From Nitrospira sp. (GTDB lineage: Bacteria; Nitrospirota; Nitrospiria; Nitrospirales; Nitrospiraceae), in the NCBI GenBank assembly GCA_035968315.1, contig JAVYIN010000005.1, forward strand, positions 186,001 to 250,000: a stretch of DNA of 64,000 bases. Direction: 5' to 3'. This document shows, piece after piece, positions 31,774-41,103 of this stretch (its first letter is position 1; every line of letters begins with the position of its first letter). The position numbers and the translations under genes are program-made. The notes beneath the pieces were generated by a model. It saw nothing but the letters and a program-made list of their open reading frames with translations. It was not told where the DNA came from and searched no databases.

Positions 31774-31961
31774 AATGAAGAGATGGTGATCGATTGCCAA
31801 CTGACTTTGTCAAGTTTTCAGACATTAGTGTAGTTTCATGATCTCCGTCAAGGTATGAGTTTGTGGGGAGAGCGGGCAGACGCGAATTGCTGTGCGGAGA
31901 TTTCAACTGGTGCAATCGGGAAAATCGCGCTGCAACTCTTTGATCCATGAGGGAATGTTTC

Positions 31962-31991
31962 TTGACAGGGCGAAACTATTCTTGTTAGCTT
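31962..31991 (+). promoter_or_regulatory. Sigma-70 promoter of glyQS
   Basis: TTGACA at 31962-31967, an 18-bp spacer and TAGCTT at 31986-31991, about 60 bp before the GTG start of glyQ. No T-box-like leader is visible. Confidence 0.6.
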
Positions 31992-32058
31992 GGCGCTCCG
32001 TTTTTGAATGGCCGACTGAGTTGATGCACACTTCTTTTTTACGACGACGGGATCTTCT

Positions 32059-32988
32059 GTGACCTATCAGGATCTCATCCTTTCACTAAGCCGGTTTTGG
32101 GCTGATCGGGGCTGTGTGATCCATCAGCCCTACGATATGGAAATGGGAGCGGGTACCTTCCATCCTGCGACCTTTCTGCGTTCACTGGGCCCCGAGCCCT
32201 GGCGTGCCGCCTATCCGCAGCCCTGCCGCCGGCCGACCGATGGCCGGTATGGGGAAAATCCCAACCGCATGCAGCATTACTATCAGTATCAGGTGGTGCT
32301 GAAGCCTGCGCCGGACAACATTCAGGAATTGTATTTGGAAAGTCTGGCCCAGCTCGGCATCAATCCCAAACAGCACGACATTCGATTTATTCAAGATGAC
32401 TGGGAATCGCCCACGCTTGGCGCCTGGGGGTTGGGATGGGAAGTGCGCCTCGATGGCATGGAAATCACTCAATTCACGTATTTTCAGGAAATCGGCGGGA
32501 TCGAACTGAGCCCTATTACCGGCGAAATCACGTATGGCACGGAACGGATCGCGATGTACCTGCAGCAGGTCAACAATGTGTTCGACCTGGCCTGGACCGA
32601 CTCAATTAAGTATGGCGATATTCACCATGAGACGGAAGTACAGGGCTCGCGCTATAACTTTGAAGAAGGCGATGTGCAGATGCTGATGCAGGCCTTCCAG
32701 TCGTATGAGGCGGAATGCAAGCGGCTGCTGGTCCAAACAGACAAGCGGCTGACCTTGCCGGCCTACGACTATTGCATCAAGTCCTCGCATGTCTTCAATT
32801 TGCTCGATGCCCGCGGGGCGATCAGCGTGGCCGAACGAACGGGCTACATCGCGCGAGTCAGAGCGTTGGCCAGACAATGCGCCGAACGGTATATCGAGGA
32901 ACGGGCTGCGATGGGGCATCCGCTCTTGAATCGCAGCGGGCATAAGGCCGGCAGTGCGCGATCAGTGTCCAGATCCACCAAATCCTAA
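32059..32988 (+). CDS. glyQ: Glycyl-tRNA synthetase alpha subunit
   Basis: A 309-residue catalytic subunit of the heterotetrameric glycyl-tRNA synthetase, beginning with GTG 32059: [20 protein letters not shown], then [40 protein letters not shown] and the [13 protein letters not shown] motif, all typical. It activates glycine and charges tRNA-Gly together with GlyS. The last ~15 residues ([16 protein letters not shown] region) are a short basic tail beyond the conserved core. glyS follows after 18 bp. Confidence 0.97.
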   Translation: MTYQDLILSLSRFWADRGCVIHQPYDMEMGAGTFHPATFLRSLGPEPWRAAYPQPCRRPTDGRYGENPNRMQHYYQYQVVLKPAPDNIQELYLESLAQLGINPKQHDIRFIQDDWESPTLGAWGLGWEVRLDGMEITQFTYFQEIGGIELSPITGEITYGTERIAMYLQQVNNVFDLAWTDSIKYGDIHHETEVQGSRYNFEEGDVQMLMQAFQSYEAECKRLLVQTDKRLTLPAYDYCIKSSHVFNLLDARGAISVAERTGYIARVRALARQCAERYIEERAAMGHPLLNRSGHKAGSARSVSRSTKS

Positions 32989-33006
32989 CCGTCCAAAGAC
33001 TCACCC

Positions 33007-35190
33007 ATGCCGAAGACCAAGAAGATGTCTCGTGCGAAGGCCGCTCCCAAGAAAACTGTGAGACGGGCTGCGCCATCCACGGCGGAGTTGTTGTTGGAGA
33101 TCGGGGTTGAAGAGCTGCCCTATCAGTTCATCAGTCCCGCGTTGGCCAGCCTGAAAGACTCTGCCGAACGGCTGCTCGCCGAACAGCGATTGACCTTCTC
33201 GGGGGTCCGCACTCTGGGCACTCCGCGGCGCTTGACGCTGGTGGTGGAAGGGCTGGCCACGCAGCAGGCCTCGGTTATGAAAGAGGCCATGGGGCCGTCA
33301 AAGACGGTGGCCTTCGATCAGGCGGGGCAGCCGACCAAAGCAGCTATGGGGTTCGCGACCGGGCAGGGGGTGGCCGTGCAGGACCTCCAGGTCCGCCAGA
33401 CGCCGAAGGGCGAGTATCTCTTCGCCGTCAAGCGGGAAGAGGGGCGCCCTGCGAAAGTCGTGTTGACGGAACTCGTGCCGCAGTTGGTGGCCAAGCTGTC
33501 GTTCCCGAAAGCGATGAAATGGAATGAGGCGGGGGTGCGCTTTGCGCGTCCGGTGCGCTGGCTGGTCGTCCTCTATGGAGGAGCCGTGCTGCCCGTTGAA
33601 GCCGCCGGGATCAAGGCCGGGAATCGGACGAGGGGCCATCGGGTGCTCGGCGGGAAGCCAGGCGTGGCCGTGCGGGATTGCGCGACCTACGTGAAGGCGC
33701 TTGAAAAGCAGGGCGTGATTCCCGACCCGGCGCGCCGGCGCGCCATGATTCAGGAGCAGATCGCCACGCTCTGCAAGAAGACGGGCTTTGTCCTCAATCA
33801 GGATGAGGCGCTGCTCGATCAGGCGGTCTCCACCACAGAGTGGCCCAATGCGATCATTGGTTCGTTCAAAGACATGTATCTTGATGTGCCGGAAGAAATT
33901 CTGATCACCTCGATGAAGGAGCATCAGGGGTTCTTCTCGTTGCGGGACAAGAAAAGCGGCAAGCTGGCGGCTCATTTCATCGCGGTCACCAACAATCGCG
34001 TGAAGGATATGGGGTTGATCCGCGAAGGGAACGAACGGGTGCTCGCGGCGCGATTGGCGGATGCCAAATTTTTCTATGACGATGACCGGACGTCGCCACT
34101 GCAGGATCGTGTCGGCAAACTCGCCGGGGTGACGTTCCATCAAAAGATCGGAACGATGGGGCAGAAGCAGGAGCGGGTGGCTGCCATTGCGGCAATGCTG
34201 GCCAGGTCGGCCGGGCTCAAGGACTCCGTCGTTCAGGTGTGTGAGCGGGCCGGAACCTTGTGCAAAGCGGACCTGTTGACCGGGATTGTCGGAGAATTCC
34301 CGGAATTGCAGGGGATCATGGGCGGCTACTACGCCCGGCATGACGGAGAAGATCCGGCGGTCTGTGAGGCGATTCTTCAGCACTATCGGCCGCACTCAAT
34401 GGAAGGGCCGATTCCTGAATCGATCGAAGCCCAAGTGTTGTCTCTCGCCGATCGGCTGGATAGTCTCGCCTCATTTTTTCATGTTGGAATGGTGCCGACA
34501 GGATCGGAAGATCCCTTCGCCTTGCGCCGCCATGCGACGGCGATCGTGCGCATTCTGCTGGAGGGGCTTGTGCGGGTGGACCTCGGCCGGGCGCTCGGTG
34601 AGGCCAGAGCGATTGTCGCGGCGGCGGGCTTCAAGCCTGGGGCGAACCAAGGCGATGGCCAGCAACGCCTGGTTGAATTTGTGTTCGAGCGGGTCCGGCA
34701 CTATGCCCGCACGATGCACGGGTTGCGGGACGATGTGGTGAATGCCGTCGTCGGTGCGGCGGACCGCCAGTCGTTCGATCTGCGGGATCTGCTGGCCAAG
34801 ATGCAGGCGTTGCACGCGGTCACCACCCGGGCCGAGTTCGATCCCTTGATCGTCGGATTCAAGCGCGCCCATCGGCTGGTGGAGAAAGAGCAGTGGGAGC
34901 GCCGTCCGGTGGACCCCTCCGTGTTTCAAGACCCTGCCGAGTCCGCGCTGCACAAGGCGGTGTCGGATGAGCGGGACAACATGGGGGCGTCGATGCGGGC
35001 GAGTGAGTATGGCAAAGCCTTGGAATCGCTGGTCCGGCTCAAGCCGGCCATCGATGCCTTCTTTGCCGCGGTGATGGTGAATGCCGAGGACCAGGCGGTG
35101 CGCAGCAACCGCCTCTCGCTGCTGAAAGCGGTGGACGAGTTCTTCATGTCGTTCGCGGACTTCTCCCAGATTGTGGTACAAGGGAGCTAG
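33007..35190 (+). CDS. glyS: Glycyl-tRNA synthetase beta subunit
   Basis: A 727-residue tRNA-binding subunit. After a Lys/Ala/Arg-rich N-terminal extension of about 25 residues (KTKKMSRAKAAPKKTVRRAA) the usual start ELLLEIGVEELPYQFI appears, followed by the central region (LTGIVGEFPELQGIMGGYYA, near residue 425) and the C-terminal anticodon-binding domain. The extension is not part of the standard family and resembles the basic tail on the neighbouring PpdK. The gene is downstream of glyQ on the same strand. Confidence 0.96.
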   Translation: MPKTKKMSRAKAAPKKTVRRAAPSTAELLLEIGVEELPYQFISPALASLKDSAERLLAEQRLTFSGVRTLGTPRRLTLVVEGLATQQASVMKEAMGPSKTVAFDQAGQPTKAAMGFATGQGVAVQDLQVRQTPKGEYLFAVKREEGRPAKVVLTELVPQLVAKLSFPKAMKWNEAGVRFARPVRWLVVLYGGAVLPVEAAGIKAGNRTRGHRVLGGKPGVAVRDCATYVKALEKQGVIPDPARRRAMIQEQIATLCKKTGFVLNQDEALLDQAVSTTEWPNAIIGSFKDMYLDVPEEILITSMKEHQGFFSLRDKKSGKLAAHFIAVTNNRVKDMGLIREGNERVLAARLADAKFFYDDDRTSPLQDRVGKLAGVTFHQKIGTMGQKQERVAAIAAMLARSAGLKDSVVQVCERAGTLCKADLLTGIVGEFPELQGIMGGYYARHDGEDPAVCEAILQHYRPHSMEGPIPESIEAQVLSLADRLDSLASFFHVGMVPTGSEDPFALRRHATAIVRILLEGLVRVDLGRALGEARAIVAAAGFKPGANQGDGQQRLVEFVFERVRHYARTMHGLRDDVVNAVVGAADRQSFDLRDLLAKMQALHAVTTRAEFDPLIVGFKRAHRLVEKEQWERRPVDPSVFQDPAESALHKAVSDERDNMGASMRASEYGKALESLVRLKPAIDAFFAAVMVNAEDQAVRSNRLSLLKAVDEFFMSFADFSQIVVQGS

Positions 35191-35205
35191 GCAGGGCATG
35201 AAGGC

Positions 35206-35715
35206 ATGGCGCAGGATTCCCCTTCCACAGTTGGGGGTATGGCGGCAGGTGACGAGGCGTCTCGCCAGGCACGGGTGCGGCGGTTTACGATCGGCGTGAC
35301 CGTCGTTCTGATTCTGGTGTGCAACGGCCTGTTCCTGTTGGGCATGCGGGTGAGCGGCGTCAATCTGGATGAGTTAGTGCGGACGCCGGATCAGTTCAAT
35401 CCGCAAGCGGATGTCTGTCTGCGGTTGAGTTGGCAGCGTCTTGCGGGTGCAACTGAACCGATCCGTCTCTGTTCCGAGTGGATCAACTTGTCGGATCCGA
35501 CAGGCACACCCCATGTCCTCGATACACATACAACAGTGCGTCAAGGCCCCGATGGCCGTTATTACATGGACCACGGCATCCGGGCCGACTATCGCTTGGT
35601 CTGGTGGGTGGGATTTGTGGCCGCGATCATCCTGTTTGGCATGCTGACGCGCCGCTATCTTGTCAATCGGTACCGGCTGCACCTGGAATTAGCCGCAACC
35701 AGACCATCAGTCTAG
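35206..35715 (+). CDS. Two-pass membrane protein, hypothetical
   Basis: A 169-residue protein with two transmembrane segments (FTIGVTVVLILVCNGLFLLG near residues 28-47 and LVWWVGFVAAIILFGMLTR near 130-148) separated by a ~80-residue, probably periplasmic, loop containing two cysteines (CLRL and LCSEW) that could form a disulfide. No family recognised. It sits 15 bp after glyS and 33 bp before ppdK, so it is likely cotranscribed with them. Confidence 0.7.
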   Translation: MAQDSPSTVGGMAAGDEASRQARVRRFTIGVTVVLILVCNGLFLLGMRVSGVNLDELVRTPDQFNPQADVCLRLSWQRLAGATEPIRLCSEWINLSDPTGTPHVLDTHTTVRQGPDGRYYMDHGIRADYRLVWWVGFVAAIILFGMLTRRYLVNRYRLHLELAATRPSV

Positions 35716-35748
35716 ATCTCGTCAGTCGATCGCAAAGGAGAGTCAGGC

Positions 35749-38589
35749 GTGGCAAAGAAATACGTGTACTACTTCGGTGACGGCAAGGCGGAAGGCACCT
35801 CGAACATGAAAGAGCTGCTGGGCGGCAAGGGTGCCGGCCTGGCGGAGATGACCAACCTCGGCATTTCGGTTCCCCCTGGATTCACGATCACGACCGAAGC
35901 CTGCGTGGAATATTACAAGCTGGGGAAGAAGTATCCGCCCGGCATGTGGGAAGCGGCGCTGGCGTCACTGAAGCGGGTCGAGCGGTCGATGGGCATGGGG
36001 TTCGGCGATCCCGAGAAGCCGCTGCTCGTGTCTGTGCGGTCCGGCGCGCGCGCCTCGATGCCCGGCATGATGGATACCGTCTTAAACGTCGGCCTGACGC
36101 TGAAAACGGTCGAGGGGCTGGCCGCCAAGACGCGCAATGAACGGTTTGCCCAGGACAGCTACCGCCGGTTCATCACGATGTTCGGCAGCATCGTGATGGG
36201 CGTGCCGCGCGAACATTTCGAAGCCATTCTGAATCACAAAAAAGAAGAAATGGGTGTCGCGCACGAAACGCAATTGGACGCGGGCGCCTTGCGCGATCTC
36301 GTGGCGCGGTTCAAATCCCTCGTGAAAGAGGAGACGGGCAAAGACTTCCCGGACGATCCCAACGAGCAGCTGCGGATGGCGATCAACGCCGTGTTCTCCT
36401 CCTGGAACGGTGCACGCGCCATTACCTATCGCCGGTTGAACGGCATTCCGGACCACTGGGGGACCGCGATCAATGTGGTGGCGATGGTGTTCGGCAATAT
36501 GGGCGACACCAGCGGCACCGGCGTGGCCTTCACGCGCGATCCCAACAGCGGCGAACGGAAGTTTTTCGGCGAATGTTTGATGAACGCCCAAGGTGAAGAC
36601 GTGGTGGCGGGCATTCGCACGCCGCTGCCGGTGACCGAACTCGCTCGCACCGTGCCGGCCGCCTATAAAGATCTTGAGGCGACCTATAAGAAACTGGAAA
36701 AACACTACCGCGACATGCTCGACCTGGAATTCACCATCCAGGAGGGCAAGCTCTACATGCTGCAAACGCGCGTTGGGAAGCGGACCGGCATTTCGGCGGT
36801 GCGCATCGCCGTCGAGATGGTCAAGGAAGGTCTGATCTCGAAACGTGAAGCGGTGCAGCGCGTCGGGCCGGAGCAATTGTCGCAATATCTCTATCCTATT
36901 TTTGACACGGACTCAGTCTCCCGCGCGACGCCGTTGGGCAAAGGGTTGCCGGCGGGGCCCGGGGCCGCAGCAGGAAAGATTGCGTTGACGCCGGATCGTG
37001 CCGTGGAGATGAAGGCGGCTGGGGATCGCGTGGTGCTGGTCCGGGATGAAACCAGTCCCGATGATATACATGGGATGAACGCCGCGACCGGGTTTGTCAC
37101 GGCGCGCGGCGGCATGACGTCGCATGCGGCGGTGGTGGCCAGGCAGATGGGCAAAGTCTGCGTGGCGGGCTGCGAGGCGGTGGAAGTCATCGATTCGCAG
37201 TCGGTCCGGATCGGCGCGAAGGTGTTTCATGAAGGCGACTATATTTCGGTGAATGGTTCGACGGGAAACGTCTATGACGGGGATATTCCCGTCATGGAGT
37301 CCGAGATCATTCAGGTGGTGCAGGGCAAGCTGGACGCGAAGAAGTCGGAGAAGTACCAGTTGTTTGCCACGATCCTGTCGTGGGCGGACAGCATGCGGAC
37401 GCTCCGGGTTCGTTCCAACGCGGATGTGCCGGATCAGGCGAAGATTGCGCGGGGCTTCGGCGCCGAGGGCATCGGCCTCTGCCGCACGGAGCACATGTTC
37501 TTTGCCGAAGACCGGATTCCGATCATGCAGAAAATGATTCTGGCGCGGACCAAGGAGGAGCGGGAAAAGTTTCTCGATCAGCTCTTGCCGCTGCAGAAGG
37601 CCGACTTTATCGGGCTGTATCGTGAAATGCAGGGGTATCCGGTCACGATCCGCCTGCTCGATCCGCCGCTGCACGAGTTCCTGCCGAAGCGCGAGGATTT
37701 GATGGTCGAGATCGCGCAATTGGAATTGACGGGGAAGGATGGGGCGAAGCTGGAAGAGCAGCGCCGTCTGCTCGAGCGGGTTGAGGAGTTGCATGAATTC
37801 AATCCCATGCTGGGGCTGCGCGGATGCCGGTTGGGGATCACGATGCCGGAGATCACCAAGATGCAGGCGCGGGCCATCATCGAAGCGGCGTGCGAACTGG
37901 CGAAGGAAGGCAAGAAGATCGTGCCGGAGATCATGATCCCCCTCGTGGGCATGGTCTCCGAGATGAAATCGCAGAAGGATCTCATTCGCGAAGTGGCCCA
38001 GGAGACCATGAAGCGCTACAACGTGAAACTCTCCTATCTGGTGGGGACGATGATCGAGCTGCCGCGCGCGGCGGTGACCGCGGATCGCATCGCGCAGGAA
38101 GCGGAGTTCTTCTCGTTCGGGACCAATGACCTCACGCAAACCACGTTCGGATTCTCCCGTGACGATGCCGCCAAGTTCATCGACCATTATCGGACGGTCA
38201 AGATTATGGAGTCCGATCCTTTTGCCGTACTGGATCGCGAGGGGGTGGGGTCGTTGATGAAAATGGCCATCGCCGGCGGACGCCAGACCAGGCCCGGCAT
38301 CAAGCTGGGGATTTGCGGTGAGCATGGCGGCGATCCGAGCTCCGTCGAATTCTGCCACCAGCTGGGATTGGACTATGTGAGCTGTTCGCCATTCCGTGTG
38401 GCGATTGCGCGATTGGCCGCGGCGCAGGCCGCGATTGCCGAAGGTGACGCCAAGCCGGCGGCAGCCAAGAAAGCCGCGCCGGCCCGTGCCAAGGCCACGA
38501 AATCCGTGAAGGCGGCGAAGCCTGCCAAGTCCGCGAAGCGGGCCAAGCCGGCGCCCAAGAAGTCATCTGTCAGCCGTAAGAAACGGTGA
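35749..38589 (+). CDS. ppdK: Pyruvate, phosphate dikinase
   Basis: A 946-residue enzyme interconverting pyruvate and phosphoenolpyruvate with ATP and phosphate. It starts at GTG 35749 after AAAGGAG with the ATP-grasp domain (YVYYFGDGKAEGTSNMKELL, GKGAGLAEM), the swivel domain with the phosphorylated His in GGMTSHAAVVARQMGK (near residue 458), and the PEP/pyruvate barrel ending with the catalytic Cys in YVSCSPFRVAIARLAAAQ (near residue 879). The last ~45 residues form a Lys/Ala/Pro tail (repeats of AKKAAPARAKA type) not normal for the family. The stop overlaps the GTG of ribD. Confidence 0.97.
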   Translation: MAKKYVYYFGDGKAEGTSNMKELLGGKGAGLAEMTNLGISVPPGFTITTEACVEYYKLGKKYPPGMWEAALASLKRVERSMGMGFGDPEKPLLVSVRSGARASMPGMMDTVLNVGLTLKTVEGLAAKTRNERFAQDSYRRFITMFGSIVMGVPREHFEAILNHKKEEMGVAHETQLDAGALRDLVARFKSLVKEETGKDFPDDPNEQLRMAINAVFSSWNGARAITYRRLNGIPDHWGTAINVVAMVFGNMGDTSGTGVAFTRDPNSGERKFFGECLMNAQGEDVVAGIRTPLPVTELARTVPAAYKDLEATYKKLEKHYRDMLDLEFTIQEGKLYMLQTRVGKRTGISAVRIAVEMVKEGLISKREAVQRVGPEQLSQYLYPIFDTDSVSRATPLGKGLPAGPGAAAGKIALTPDRAVEMKAAGDRVVLVRDETSPDDIHGMNAATGFVTARGGMTSHAAVVARQMGKVCVAGCEAVEVIDSQSVRIGAKVFHEGDYISVNGSTGNVYDGDIPVMESEIIQVVQGKLDAKKSEKYQLFATILSWADSMRTLRVRSNADVPDQAKIARGFGAEGIGLCRTEHMFFAEDRIPIMQKMILARTKEEREKFLDQLLPLQKADFIGLYREMQGYPVTIRLLDPPLHEFLPKREDLMVEIAQLELTGKDGAKLEEQRRLLERVEELHEFNPMLGLRGCRLGITMPEITKMQARAIIEAACELAKEGKKIVPEIMIPLVGMVSEMKSQKDLIREVAQETMKRYNVKLSYLVGTMIELPRAAVTADRIAQEAEFFSFGTNDLTQTTFGFSRDDAAKFIDHYRTVKIMESDPFAVLDREGVGSLMKMAIAGGRQTRPGIKLGICGEHGGDPSSVEFCHQLGLDYVSCSPFRVAIARLAAAQAAIAEGDAKPAAAKKAAPARAKATKSVKAAKPAKSAKRAKPAPKKSSVSRKKR

Positions 38590-39704
38590 CTGAGCGTACA
38601 CACGATCAGCAGTACATGATGCAGGCTCTTCGGCTTGCCGAGAAGGGCCAAGGTAAGACCAGCCCCAACCCGATGGTTGGGGCTGTTGTCGTTTCGAAGG
38701 GCCGCGTCGTCGGCCAGGCCTATCACCATGCCGCGGGCCAAGCCCATGCCGAAGTGCTGGCCCTCCGCCAGGCCGGGAGTCGCGCCACAGGCGCCACGCT
38801 GTACGTCACCCTCGAGCCCTGCAGCCATCTCAAGAAGCGCACGCCGCCCTGTGTGCCGGCGGTGATTCAATCCGGCGTGCGCCGCGTGGTCGTCGCGATG
38901 GTCGATCCCAATCCACTGGTGCGCGGCAAGGGGGTCGCGCAGTTGCGCCGTGCAGGGTTGGCCGTGACGGTCGGAGTGGCCAGGCGGGAGGCGGAGACGC
39001 TCAATCGAGCCTATGGGCATTGGGTGCGCACCACACGGCCGTACGTCATCGTCAAAGCCGGGATGACCCTGGATGGACAGATTGCGACGGCCGGCGGCGA
39101 GTCGAAGTGGATTACGGGACTGCAATCGCGGCGGGAAGTCCATCAACTGCGGAGCGCCGTCGATGGGGTGATCGTGGGCATCGGCACGGTGCTGCACGAT
39201 GATCCTTCGCTGACTGCGCGCAGGCCGCCCCGGTTGACCGTCCTGGCAGCCACACAACCGTGCCGCATTGTGATCGACAGCCGTCTGCGCATCCCTCGTT
39301 CGGCAAAGATCCTTACACAACAGCGTCAGGCAAAGACTATCATCGCGACCACTGACGCCGCGCCAAAGGCTCGCCTGCGGGCGCTGGAGCAATTGGGGAT
39401 TGAGGTGCTGGTGCTTCCTGGCGAGCGAGGACGCGTCTCGCTGAAACAGTTTCTTGCCCTCCTCGGTCAACGCGGGATGACCTCCGTGATGGTGGAGGGA
39501 GGCGGAGAGCTGAATGCCGCGTTCCTCAACGCCAAGCTGGTGAACCATGTGCGCTTGTATGTCGCGCCGACGCTTCTGGGCGGGGCGCAATCCAAGGGCG
39601 TCATCGGCGGAGCGAGCCCGCGCCGCCTGGCCGATGCGTGGAAATTGAAACAGGTGCAAACCAGATTGTTGGGAAAGGATGTCGTCGTCGAGGGCGACCT
39701 ATAA
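38586..39704 (+). CDS. ribD: Bifunctional riboflavin biosynthesis deaminase/reductase RibD
   Basis: A 372-residue two-domain enzyme of riboflavin synthesis. The deaminase domain has the zinc motif GQAHAEVLAL (near residue 53) and EPCSHLKKRTPPC; the reductase domain has VKAGMTLDGQIATAGGESKWI and MVEGGGELNAAFL. It converts the GTP-derived pyrimidine by deamination and then ribosyl reduction with NADPH. The GTG start at 38586 overlaps the ppdK stop by 4 bp (GTGA), an uncommon translational link between central carbon and cofactor genes. Confidence 0.96.
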   Translation: MTERTHDQQYMMQALRLAEKGQGKTSPNPMVGAVVVSKGRVVGQAYHHAAGQAHAEVLALRQAGSRATGATLYVTLEPCSHLKKRTPPCVPAVIQSGVRRVVVAMVDPNPLVRGKGVAQLRRAGLAVTVGVARREAETLNRAYGHWVRTTRPYVIVKAGMTLDGQIATAGGESKWITGLQSRREVHQLRSAVDGVIVGIGTVLHDDPSLTARRPPRLTVLAATQPCRIVIDSRLRIPRSAKILTQQRQAKTIIATTDAAPKARLRALEQLGIEVLVLPGERGRVSLKQFLALLGQRGMTSVMVEGGGELNAAFLNAKLVNHVRLYVAPTLLGGAQSKGVIGGASPRRLADAWKLKQVQTRLLGKDVVVEGDL

Positions 39705-39710
39705 TATTCC

Positions 39711-41027
39711 ATGCCCAGGCAATCGAAGCGCGATCCTGTAGGACGGTGGCGGTGCGGCCTGCTCCTGCTCTGTATCCTCTGCCTGGCTGGTGAAGCGGTG
39801 CAGGCGGAAGAGCCTGCCCCGCAGGCCACGGATTTGGCCGCCGAGATCTTCTCGTACCTCGATGAGCCGGATGGCGCGAAGGCTGAGGCCACGCTGCAGC
39901 GTCTGCTCGCCAATCCGGATGCGACAACCGGCCTGATTACGCGCACCATTCAGACCAGCCGCGTCTATGATCCGCAGCCGGTTGGCATCATGCCGGATGA
40001 ACAGGTCGTCGTTCGCGAACGGACCTATCATTATGCGTTTTCCGTCCCCCTGACCTATGAGCCGTCGAAGGCCTATGGGCTGGTGGTGTGTCTGCACGGA
40101 GCAGGCTTCACCGGAGAGGCCTATCTCGAACGGTGGCAGAGCCGGTTAGGCAACGACTATCTTCTGGTCTGCCCGACCTTCCCCGCCGGGGCCTGGTTCA
40201 CCCGGCGCGCGGAGGAGCTGGTGCTCACGCTCATGCAACTGGTGCAGGCCAAGTACCACGTCGATCCGGATCGCGTCTTTCTCACCGGCATGTCGAACGG
40301 CGGCATCGGCACCTGGCTGATCGGGATGCACCATGCGCCGCGCTTCGCCGGCCTCGCGCCGATGGCGAGCGGGCTTGACGACGTGCTCATGCCGTTTCTC
40401 GCCAATCTCCGGACGACGCCGGTGTATATCATTCACGGGGCCAAGGATCAGGTGATGCCGGTCGAATTGAGCCGGACGATCTCGCGCGAGCTGGCGGCGA
40501 TCGGCTATCCGCATGTGTATCGGGAGCACCAGCGCGAACATCCCATGGCCGGCGGCCATTTCTTCCCCCGAGAAGAATTGCCCGATCTCATCGCGTGGTT
40601 CAACGCCCAGCGGAGAAATCCGGTGCCCGCCACGATCACGGTGGTGCGGGAAGCCAGTCACTTTCAATCCTTCGGCTGGGGCAGGATCGACGCGACCGAT
40701 GCGATCGCCGCATTTTCCGACGATCTGGTCTCCAAGCACGACGAGCTGACGAAGAAAAAGCGCTATGCCAGACTGGACGCCTCAGTGACGGCGCCCAATC
40801 GCATCGAAGTCGAAACGGGCCTGGTCCGGCGCTATACGTTGTTCTTGAACGACCAACTCGTCGATTTCTCCAAGCCGGTGACCGTGGTTACCAATAAACA
40901 GGTGTCGTTCGAGGGCATGCTCACGCCGGCGGTCGAGACGCTGCTGCGGCAGGCGCGTGCGCGCCACGATGCCCGCCAGCTCTTTCCGGTGCAGCTGGCC
41001 ATTCAGGTGCCGAAGCCGGCGCCATGA
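39711..41027 (+). CDS. Exported alpha/beta hydrolase (esterase/depolymerase-like)
   Basis: A 438-residue protein with a signal peptide (residues 1-33, GLLLLCILCLAGEAVQA) and an alpha/beta-hydrolase domain at about 95-305: nucleophile in LTGMSNGGIGTW (Ser near residue 198), acid in IHGAKDQVMP, and His in GGHFFPREELPDL. The order resembles PHB-depolymerase/feruloyl-esterase-like hydrolases. A C-terminal ~120-residue domain (RNPVPATITVVREASHFQSF onward) is of unknown fold. It lies 6 bp after ribD, apparently in the same operon; the substrate is unknown. Confidence 0.82.
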   Translation: MPRQSKRDPVGRWRCGLLLLCILCLAGEAVQAEEPAPQATDLAAEIFSYLDEPDGAKAEATLQRLLANPDATTGLITRTIQTSRVYDPQPVGIMPDEQVVVRERTYHYAFSVPLTYEPSKAYGLVVCLHGAGFTGEAYLERWQSRLGNDYLLVCPTFPAGAWFTRRAEELVLTLMQLVQAKYHVDPDRVFLTGMSNGGIGTWLIGMHHAPRFAGLAPMASGLDDVLMPFLANLRTTPVYIIHGAKDQVMPVELSRTISRELAAIGYPHVYREHQREHPMAGGHFFPREELPDLIAWFNAQRRNPVPATITVVREASHFQSFGWGRIDATDAIAAFSDDLVSKHDELTKKKRYARLDASVTAPNRIEVETGLVRRYTLFLNDQLVDFSKPVTVVTNKQVSFEGMLTPAVETLLRQARARHDARQLFPVQLAIQVPKPAP

Positions 41028-41103
41028 TCGACGCGGCCATCATGCGTTCAAGGCGAGGCGCGCCGGACTTCTGCGGCACAAGCCGAAGGAGGCGAACGTT
41101 CCC

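Noticed and set aside
36913-38358. 481-codon minus-strand frame opposite ppdK
   Set aside because: A shadow of a high-GC gene; His/Arg-rich translation without family features.
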